Shown: positions 57,015 to 64,000 of the stretch, in pieces | How the letters are laid out: every line of letters starts with the position of its first letter | Position numbering within the stretch: the stretch's first letter is position 1 | NCBI GenBank assembly: GCA_910589415.1 | Contig: OU342630.1 | Span: 4,340,001-4,404,000 of the forward strand | DNA length: 64,000 bases | From: Malachius bipustulatus | Lineage: Eukaryota; Arthropoda; Insecta; Coleoptera; Melyridae | Direction: 5' to 3' | The notes under the pieces: generated by a model | What the model saw: the letters and a program-made list of their open reading frames with translations, nothing else | Databases searched by the model: none | Told to the model about the DNA's origin: nothing | Position numbers and translations under genes: made by a program

Positions 57015-57345
57015 ATATCAACGATCTGCTCGAAATAACAGAAAACCCTATACATACAGTTTTGCCGATGACAGTACACTTATATCATATATCATATTAT
57101 ATCCTAGATACGCGAACATCTGCCATCGGGGCACATTGTTTTGGTATGACCATGGTCCAAGTCTGGCAACGAGTGCTTCTCAAAAACTTGGAAAACTTTT
57201 CCGCACAAAAAATTTTGATATAACTGAACAGCGCTTGTTCTCTTATACATTGCTCAATTAAGACCATCGTTGGAGTACTGTTCACATGTTTGGAGATCAG
57301 CTCTTAAACATAGTATGCTGAAATTACTTGACTCCATCCAGAAAA
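57015..57345 (+). pseudogene. LINE RT fragment
   Basis: INDLLEITENP and then FADDSTLIS give the RT catalytic segment (57015-57080). Later LRPSLEYCSHVWRSALKHSM and LKLLDSIQKRA give the C-terminal region (57240-57350). The part between is missing and at least one frame change is present. It is a short relic of a Jockey/R1-type LINE that joins the next feature directly. Confidence 0.75.
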
Positions 57346-57625
57346 GGGCTTGAGAATCTTGGAATAGGTATGGTTACACAAATTCCACTTGACTATATGA
57401 ATTTAGTGTGCATAGGTGTGTCCAAAAGACTTCTACAGTTTTGGGTCAAAGGTACGATGGATACTTGTTTAAAAAGCGATAAGTTGAAAGCTGCATCAGA
57501 CTTGTTGGTTTCTCTGAGAAAATGTACCTATACCTAACGAGTTTGCAAGAAAACCTAGACGGTTGGAAGAAATTGACAGGTGAAAAGCTACGGAATTACG
57601 ACAATTTTTGTTGTTTTGAAGTCGG
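57346..57625 (+). pseudogene. Transposase-like protein fragment (PLDYMxLVCxGV type)
   Basis: The frame reads GIGMVTQIPLDYMNLVCIGV followed by SKRLLQFWVKG. After a frame change comes EFARKPRRLEEID, then KATEFRQFLLF. This block order (PLDYMHLVCLGV, then FARKPRxLxEL, then WKATExRQFLLY) is widespread in arthropod proteins thought to derive from DNA transposons. I cannot name the superfamily with certainty. Only this middle part remains, with stops. Confidence 0.6.
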
Positions 57626-57870
57626 CTTTGAAAATTTTTGAAATGTCAGATGGGTAGCTCTTGCCGACTTATGTAAGACCACAAAGAATTATTTATTAAG
57701 TTCCAATAATAAAAAAGATATGGAAAAAATAAGAAATCTCAATTTTTCAGTTTTTTTCAGAATATTTCAGGAACGGTCACAGATATCAGATTTTGTATGT
57801 CTTGACTGATTCGAGTGAGTCACAAAATTGCGCTTCTTTGGTCTTGTTTAACCGACCCTGTATCTGTTAG
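57605..57870 (-). repeat. Dispersed repeat family G, copy 3
   Basis: GAACGGTCACAGATATC and the CCGACCCTGTATC end match the reverse complement of 6890-7010. The copy stops at the transposase-like fragment. Confidence 0.55.
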
Positions 57871-58520
57871 CATTAGTAGATAGCAATATAGAGAAGAATA
57901 TATGGTGCACCCTGTAGTATATTATATCTTTGAACTTTTATAATTTATGTTCCTAATCGAATATTGTAATATATTTTTATTTCAAAGCTCTAGTTTTAAA
58001 AAGTTGATCAATAATCGCTGTGATAAACAGGTTATTATGCTAAGGAATCAGCCAATATCTTAAACTATAATAATGACTACATAGCTTTATGATCCTTGGA
58101 ACATATTTATTGTTTTAATTGGTGTATATCATAGGAACATCTAAAATTCAAAATGGACTACACCTATGGAGTGGTACAATTTTTGAATGATGGAGAGCAG
58201 GAAGCAAGTACCCCTTAATTGGTTAGAAAACAACAACACAGAATGTTGTTCGCCACCATTCAAAAATGTAAATTGGTTGATGATTAAAGATGTGCCCCTA
58301 AACAAAGAAACTTGGAAAAAGTACAATATCAAGTTAGAAAAATTATGCAGTAAGTATTATTTTATTATTTTTTTGACAATATCTTTGGCTACTGTGCTAA
58401 CACCTCAATGATTAATTATAATGGACATTAGAAATTATCACCTTAGAACTTATTCTTATCATCTTTGCTAAAAATAACATCAATGATTGTATGTAATTTT
58501 AGCCAATATAGCAAATACAA

Positions 58521-58758
58521 TTTTTTTTTATAAAGGGGGAGTTATTCGGTCTTAACTGTGTAGATAAGACGCAGTCGTTCCACTCAGGTAATTAATGGCT
58601 TCAAGAACTTAGCTAATTTAGCCAGCCGCAAGTTTATACTTTAAATAAATTAAAAAGACAAACAAACACATCCATGGCCAGGTTGTGTTCGAACCCACAC
58701 CGTCAGTTTACATGGACTTAGACGTCGCCGTTTAACCCACTGCTCAACGACCAGTCCA
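58521..58758 (-). mobile_element. tRNA-derived SINE
   Basis: On the minus strand the head has a box A-like TGAGCAGTGGG (58736-58746) and a box B-like GGGTTCGAAC (58687-58696), about 40 bases apart, as in RNA polymerase III promoters of tRNAs. A non-tRNA body of about 150 bases follows, ending in a short A run (58521-58529). The head does not fold as a full tRNA by eye. It lies in intron 1 of the DUF4806-type gene. Confidence 0.65.
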
Positions 58759-58802
58759 AATACAAATTTCAAATAGTTGAAATGCATTAATAATTAATAA
58801 TA

Positions 58803-59085
58803 TACAGGGTGGCCCAGCGAAAACGTACCAGGCCTAACAACTTGAAAACTGAAGATGTACGCGGAAAACGCCGAAACAGGTCGATTTTGTTATCGAGGGG
58901 GACATATTTTCGTGACAAATGTAACCATCCAAGCTCACCCCCTTGGCATGGGTAGTTACCACTTTGCTTATCATCATAGGGAACATATATGAGTGATACA
59001 TCATTTGAAAGCTAACTGAATTCTCCTACAACGATATCCAACATTTTGGGTTTCGCTTACATAGAGGGTGGCCCAACGAATACGT
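58803..59085. repeat. Two CAGGGTGGCCCA-type ends
   Basis: TACAGGGTGGCCCAGCGAAAACG at 58802 and AGAGGGTGGCCCAACGAATACG near 59064 are direct, not inverted, copies of one element end. The stretch between them includes AACAGGTCGATTTTGTTATCG, similar to the arm at 20865. They are fragments of non-autonomous elements. Confidence 0.5.
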
Positions 59086-60103
59086 AACTCGCCTTAATAT
59101 AGTAGTGATTCTTACAAGTCTCGGCATACTAGTACTAACAGTACAGTAACTGTTCTCAGTGCTCTTAGTGCAAATGAGTACACCAATAATGAAAGTGAGT
59201 TCTAAATTTATTATTACAATTTATAGGGCATTTAATTTATTCTATAGGTACGCATTTGTATGTTTTAGCAGATTTACATGTGCTACATAAAATACTGCGA
59301 ACGGTAATAGGCTTGAAACTGCAGTTTCAAGATGTAATAATTGCCAAGGCTATGTTGACAAAAAATAGCTCAAATGAAGAGTATGAAGATTTAAAACAAC
59401 ATACTCCAATCACGTCTTTGGATGAGCTGGTGGCTTTCGATGAATTTTTGAAACAAAACAAAGAAAACAAACTGAATTTTGTAAGAACGAATTTATTTTC
59501 TTTTGATTTGGTTGTACTTTAAAATTAAAAATTAAATAAAAAAGCAAGATTGTTAAATTCGTATCATAAAACAAATTTTTTTTAGAGTGTAATTTTGTAA
59601 CCATGATAGGAGGAAATGGACCCAAAAATCATATATACAGAGTCCTCCGGATTACATATTATGACGATGCATTCTCTGTGCAGTGTTCCTGGCTCCAGCA
59701 AAGAAACAATTTTAAAATGTGTGACAGAATCTCGATTGCACTGATAAAAGAATTGAACAATTTGTCTGTAAATTTGTCGTAACTTTGTTAAATTGTTTCA
59801 GATGTAATTTGAACGAAAACGAATTTGAAAACATAGCTAGTGAGTGGATTCGTCACTCAAGGCAGAGATTGCAGAGGAGCCGTTGAAAATAGACAGCTCA
59901 TCTCTATTATGAGAATCATTTTAAATTTGCATTGAATGTATTTTTGTTTTTCAGAAGGAAAGGATAATTGGTGCTTTTGTGAGAATCATCTCAATCTGTA
60001 TCTCAAAATTTAGGACTTTTGGACATACGTTATTATGAAGTTTCCTTCTTAAAATGGACCCAAAAATCACCCACTTAAATATTGACATTCAATTACAAAA
60101 CAC

Positions 60104-61350
60104 CCTGTATATTGTCTGGTCCGTCTTTCCGTTTCTTGCTATATTTACTTCCGATGTTAAGATATTTAGTGTTGGATCGTCGCCATGTTTAGGTTCCAAC
60201 CTTTCGTCGTCAAATTGCTCATGTATATATTTTAGCCCTTCGTCCTTTATTTCTTCTTTGTCTATAATTATTCTATTATCCTCTGTTGGAAAGAAATTGG
60301 TCAGCGTTGCTTTCCGTCTTGTTCCCGTGATTTCGTTGACTTTCCTGTGTGTATTAAATTGGTAGTGCTTTTTCGGTAATTCCTCCAGTTCTTTGCATCA
60401 CTCACTCATCCATCTCTCCTTTGTGTGTCTGATTAATTTCTGAATGGTTCTTTGAGTTTCTTTGTATTTTTTCGAATTTGTGCTCTGGTAATTCTTTCTG
60501 GTCTCCATTAGATTCAAAATTTCATTATTCATCCATGTTTTCCTTCTCCCTTTTAACCATTTCTTCGGTTTCTCTGTCTTTATTTGATCAATTGTGAGCT
60601 GCAGGATGTGCCATGCATGATTCTTCGATCGATTATTCTTGTTTTAGTGCTCTTTGCTGACACTGTTCTTATGACGGGGTTTAGGTCGGATCCGATATCA
60701 GCTCCAGGATAAGCTTTTACATCCTTTATTCCATTTCGATAGCGTTTAATCAATTAATAAGTAGTCAATTTAATTTCTAGTTGTCTTGGTTTTGGTGTCT
60801 CCAGAGGAATTCCAGGTGTACAGTCTCAGTTTCTGTAACTTGAATCAGGTATTTGCCGCTATGAAATTCTCTTCTTGGCAGAACTCCACTAAGAGATCAC
60901 CTCGAACGTATCTTTACCCCAGTCCATATTCTCCTACTACGCTTCTATTTCTTCCCTCCTCCACCTTGGTATTTAGATCTCCTATAATAATATTGATTTC
61001 ATTATTTATTATTGCCAACTTTAATACCTGTCTAATTTTAGAGTAAAATTCCTGAACTTCATCTTCATGGCTTTCTGAGGTGGGGGCATAGACCTTGATA
61101 ATGTTGATATCCCTAGAAGTAGCTTTTAGTTATAATAGTGCAACTTTATCTGACAGCGGTACAAAAAATGATTTTACAGCTTTATTGTTTTCATTATCCA
61201 CTACAATTTTCACTTTGTTATAGTGTTGCGCCTCGTCATTACTACTGTAATACATTCTTCTATGTTTATCTGTCCTGTTCCAGACCACCTAACTTCACTC
61301 ACGCCAAGAACACCAACACCCATTCTCTTCATTTCTGCAACTTGTTGTAT
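60104..61350 (-). pseudogene. RTE-type LINE: endonuclease and linker
   Basis: On the minus strand: MKRMGVGVLGVSEVRWSGTG (61345), INIIKVYAPTSESHEDEVQE, IIIGDLNTKVEEGRN, RGDLLVEFCQEENFIAANT, FKLQKLRLYTWNSSGDTKTK, IDYLLI, NGIKDVKAYPGADIGSDLNP, KYKETQRTIQKLI, then RKVNEITGTRRKATLTN and EQFDDERLEP. This order is that of RTE/BovB-type LINEs. The usual SDHNP reads SDLNP, so the catalytic His is lost. Several stops and shifts are present. It ends at TACAGGGTG (60104), where another element's end cuts it before the RT. Confidence 0.85.
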
Positions 61351-61399
61351 TTTTACGATACAAAAAAAAATTGGATGTTCGTAAATATCTCAATACTCT

Positions 61400-62100
61400 T
61401 TTATTAGATTTTGTTGAAATTTGGCAATTCTGTTTGTAGTAACAAGAGGATAATTTATCTAAATAAATGAGGCTCGATAAATGTGCAAAATTTAAAAAAT
61501 CCGAAACAGGGCAATTTTTAAATTGAATTTATGTTATATTGACATAACATTTTTTCATACAGTAGTTTCTTGGCTCAGTAACGACGACATTGCTATACTG
61601 TATTTGACACCCCATAATATACAGTGCATTTCTTTTTCAAATCACCATAGGGATTTACATGTAAAAAATGGACCTCGTGTTACTGGTTTTCCTGGGGTAA
61701 ATTTCTGTTTTTTTTTTTTTGTGGAATCTTAAAACACAGTGTTCTGCACCTTATTTTGAAGATCTGCTACCACTGGGAGCAATACTTATTTACATAAAAA
61801 TTAAAAAGAGAAACCATTTCTACTGATTTTTAAAAATAGGTTGCCATGTCAGAAATAGGTTCACTGACATCTATCATTCCTATGATATTTTAATCATTAC
61901 ATAATTATTATTCAGTTCCGCGTAACCAGTTAGTGATTACGCGGCAGGTGAGAGCTCGGCAGCGAAATTCAAGCACACAGCTGACAACTAGCAAGACCAC
62001 GATACGCGCATAATTCAATCAAGTCTAAACGAGCTGGAAATATAATAATAACAGGTAGGTACCCATCTAATTATAACGATTAACGGGGGTTACTAGTTTC
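61400..62100. other. Unassigned, with a possible LINE 5' end
   Basis: No gene is recognised. A hairpin CCGCGTAA / TTACGCGG lies at 61918-61944, followed by a G+C-richer stretch that could be the start of the LINE below. Confidence 0.35.
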
Positions 62101-62179
62101 TGAGGTTTCGTCAATAAAGCAACAAAATGAACGCTAGACAAAAAAAATGACACTGACAGTGAATTATGTTTTACACCAC

Positions 62180-63219
62180 CACATATTCGCCAACAAATCC
62201 GTGTCGGGGTTGCTAGTCCCCCATCGGGAGCCTCCCCGGGTGGCGGATAGGGGAATGTCGTCTATACAGGGTGTCCCAAGATTTCTTTATCAAGGGATAT
62301 CTGGGTTAGTTCAAAAAATAAACAAATGAAATTCAGGAAATTTCAACCATACCCCTAAGGCTTTGCAGTTGCACCCTCAATGCCCCTTTACGCCTTTCCA
62401 CCCCTAAGTAATCATCCCCTACTTTTTTTTTTCAAATGACACCCCCATATTTTTTTTGCTCGGCAGGATTGTTGACTTCTTTCTGAATACGAATTTCATA
62501 CGATTTTTTAAATCGAGACATATCTAGCACGCCGAAAACAACATAATATAACAAACGAGGGTTGTCAAGGAATGACAATTAACATTTAATATGACATTAA
62601 AATCACAGAAGCAATTATTATTATTAACGCCTATATCCAGTAACACCGATATTACTAGTTAAGGTGGTTGGAGGAAACATTAACACAAAAAAACAAGCAA
62701 TTGCAACTCCTTGACAACCCTCGTTTGTTTTGATATTATATTGTTTTCGGCGTGCTAGATATGTCTCGATTTAAAAAATCGTATGAAATTCGTATTCAGA
62801 AAGAAGTCAACAATCCTGCCGAGCAAAAAAAATATGGGGGTGTCATTTGAAAAAAAAAAGTAGGGGATGATTACTTAGGGGTGGAAAGGCGTAAAGGGGC
62901 ATTGAGGGTGCAACTGCAAAGCCTTAGGGGTATGGTTGAAATTTCCTGAATTTCATTTGTTTATTTTTTGAAATAACCCAGATATCCCTTGATAAAGAAA
63001 TCTTGGGACACCCTGTATAGATGACACCGGTGGTATTAGATACCTCGGGGCTGACCAAAACTAGCAAACCAGATGGTAGAGGACAAACCCACACAGCCTC
63101 GCCCGGTGTGATACCATCTTTCTGGCTTAGGCGGCGTGAAGTTGCTCTAACAAGCTGACGTTTCGTTGCTGTGCCAGAGATTCCGGTCCATGGGGTAAGA
63201 AACGATAAAATATGCATGG
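62180..63219 (+). other. LINE 5' untranslated region, interrupted by a MITE
   Basis: The stretches 62180-62264 (landmarks CCCCCATCGGGAGCCTCCCC and GGGTGGCGGATAGGGG) and 63018-63219 (landmark CCTCGCCCGGTGTGATACC) are G+C-rich and lead into the endonuclease frame. They are parted by the 749-bp fold-back. Confidence 0.5.
62267..63015. mobile_element. Fold-back MITE, 749 bp, TA flanks
   Basis: The left end CAGGGTGTCCCAAGATTTC and the right end GAAATCTTGGGACACCCTG are perfect inverses, with TA at 62265-62266 and 63016-63017. The arms of about 320 bp are nearly identical, through GCCCCTTTACGCC, TGACACCCCCATA and ACAACCCTCGTTTG. The loop is about 100 bp. The high arm similarity implies it is young. 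Confidence 0.93.
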
Positions 63220-63996
63220 ATGGCGTTCCCGGGGTTAAAATTTTCTGGAGTTAAAACGACCCCCCATTCGGATCTCCGGGCGGGGGCTAATCCAGGGGCA
63301 CATTCATGCAGGAGAAAGAATAAAAACACCTCCAGATTGGAAAAATTTAAAGTCGACTTTTGTAACATTAGAGGTTTAAACACGAATATCAATTCAGTAC
63401 ATCAACATCTTCAGACAAATAAACCTCACATTCTAGCACTGTGCGAAACAAAAGTTCAAGCGCCATCAAGCACAGTTAATTATCTCTATTCAGGATATGA
63501 CTTTCATTCCCGATTTAGACGTAACTTCGGAATTGGCATTTTTGTCAGAAGTGACCTCTCCTGCCAACGTGAGGAAGACTTTGAGCCCAATGACTTTGAC
63601 GTCATGTGGCTTAGGATAACAGACCGACAAACGACGAGATTTATCTGTTGTTTATACCGACCACCCAGCGATACACAGTATAGGACACTTTTTTTGTCCC
63701 TGACAAAGACTGTTGACTTCATACAGATAAACTACCCCAAAGCCGAGATATCCATCTTGGGTGATTTTAATGTACATAACATCAACTGGCTTAAATACTC
63801 AAATTTCACTGATGAAGAAGGCCGTGAAGCGGAATCGTTTGCGATCAGCTGTGGTTTTACCCAGCTCGTTGATGAACCAACCCGCATTCCCGATCGCGAG
63901 GGAGAATTCGCTAGCCTGTTGGATCTGTTTTTGACCACGAACCCTCAATTATATACTATCACGGTGAAAGCCCCACTGGGTTCTTCAGACCACTAA
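63220..63996 (+). pseudogene. LINE ORF2 apurinic endonuclease domain, running to the window end
   Basis: From about 63340 the protein is a LINE endonuclease: VDFCNIRGLNTNINSVHQHL, ILALCETKVQ (catalytic Glu), GIGIFVRSDL, FICCLYRPPS, ISILGDFNVHNINWL (DxN), then a long middle with EPTRIPDR and LLDLFLTTNP. It ends in PLGSSDH, where SDH is the catalytic end of the domain. TAA follows at once (63994-63996), where related proteins continue, so the copy may be terminated early. The reading frame before that is intact for over 200 codons, the longest in this 10 kb. It resembles I/Jockey-group elements. The RT would lie beyond the window. Confidence 0.82.
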
Positions 63997-64000
63997 CTCG

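Larger units (their letters stand above)
58153..59886 (+). pseudogene. DUF4806-type gene, four exons, one frameshift
   Basis: Exon 1 (58153-58349) reads MDYTYGVVQFLNDGEQEA and, after one extra A near 58205, PLNWLENNNTECCSPPFKNV and LEKLC, then the donor GTAAGT. Exon 2 (59269-59480) has HVLHKILRTVIGLKLQFQDV and PITSLDELVAFDEFLKQNKE, then GTAAGA. Exon 3 (about 59588-59767) has MIGGNGPKNHIYRVLR, YYDDAFSVQCSWLQQRNNFK and KELNNLS. Exon 4 (59802-59886) has NENEFENIASEWIRHSRQRL and a stop. The order matches insect proteins with DUF4806, whose role is unknown. The phases of exons 3 and 4 do not join cleanly as I place them. A SINE and an element end sit in intron 1. It is either a recent pseudogene or a gene with a sequence error. 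Confidence 0.65.

Noticed and set aside
60054..61407. Plus-strand open frames of 86-103 codons
   Set aside because: They are antisense to the RTE-type LINE, whose protein motifs are clear on the minus strand.

Overview
The window is AT-rich eukaryotic DNA, almost certainly from an insect or another arthropod. The grounds are the mix of repeats (Tc1/mariner-type elements with long inverted ends, Jockey-, CR1- and RTE-type LINEs, a Penelope-like fragment, a tRNA-derived SINE) and spliced exons with GT/AG borders. I see no bacterial operon, no CRISPR array and no prokaryotic signals. The order of insect cannot be fixed from the sequence. Two short (TCAGG)n tracts are only a weak hint of beetles.

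Host-type coding sequence is sparse. The clearest piece is the last exon of a gamma-glutamyltransferase-like gene (56290-56886, minus strand). Next to it on the plus strand is a four-exon gene or pseudogene with a DUF4806-type domain (58153-59886), which carries one frameshift. A cysteine-rich ORF (52138-52956, minus) sits between the arms of a fold-back element. Short THAP-like first exons occur at 37808 and in both arms of a palindromic repeat at 12.5-13.2 kb.

The rest is layered mobile DNA. From 2 to 21 kb there are three decayed Tc1/mariner-superfamily transposons (2020-4785, 8286-9870, 16873-18802), several fold-back MITEs, three copies of one small MITE at 11.0-12.5 kb, a Penelope RT fragment and a LINE RNase H fragment. 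From 23.5 to 25.5 kb lies a minus-strand LINE pseudogene. From 26.8 to 33.3 kb is the most striking unit: a 6,467-bp LTR element on the minus strand with two equal-length 1,628-bp LTRs, a 4-bp target duplication, PBS-like and PPT-like sites, and no recognisable gag or pol. This makes it a LARD-like non-autonomous retrotransposon. Its interior holds three tandem repeats whose two predicted hairpins keep pairing by compensatory changes. From 34.6 to 38.3 kb is a large inverted-repeat structure full of a TATAAAAC-type motif, with a perfect 42-bp-arm palindrome at one end.

From 40.7 to 43.8 kb is a CR1-like LINE with a PHD-finger ORF1. From 45.5 to 53.4 kb is a nested stack: a fold-back element carrying the cysteine-rich ORF has one arm split by about 5.8 kb of later insertions, namely two fold-back repeats and a Jockey-like LINE that itself carries a MITE. 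From 55 to 64 kb, LINE fragments (RNase H end, RT end, RTE, and an endonuclease ORF running off the window end), a SINE and fold-backs surround the two host-like genes. No long intact transposase or reverse transcriptase is present. Movement of the elements here would have depended on enzymes encoded elsewhere.
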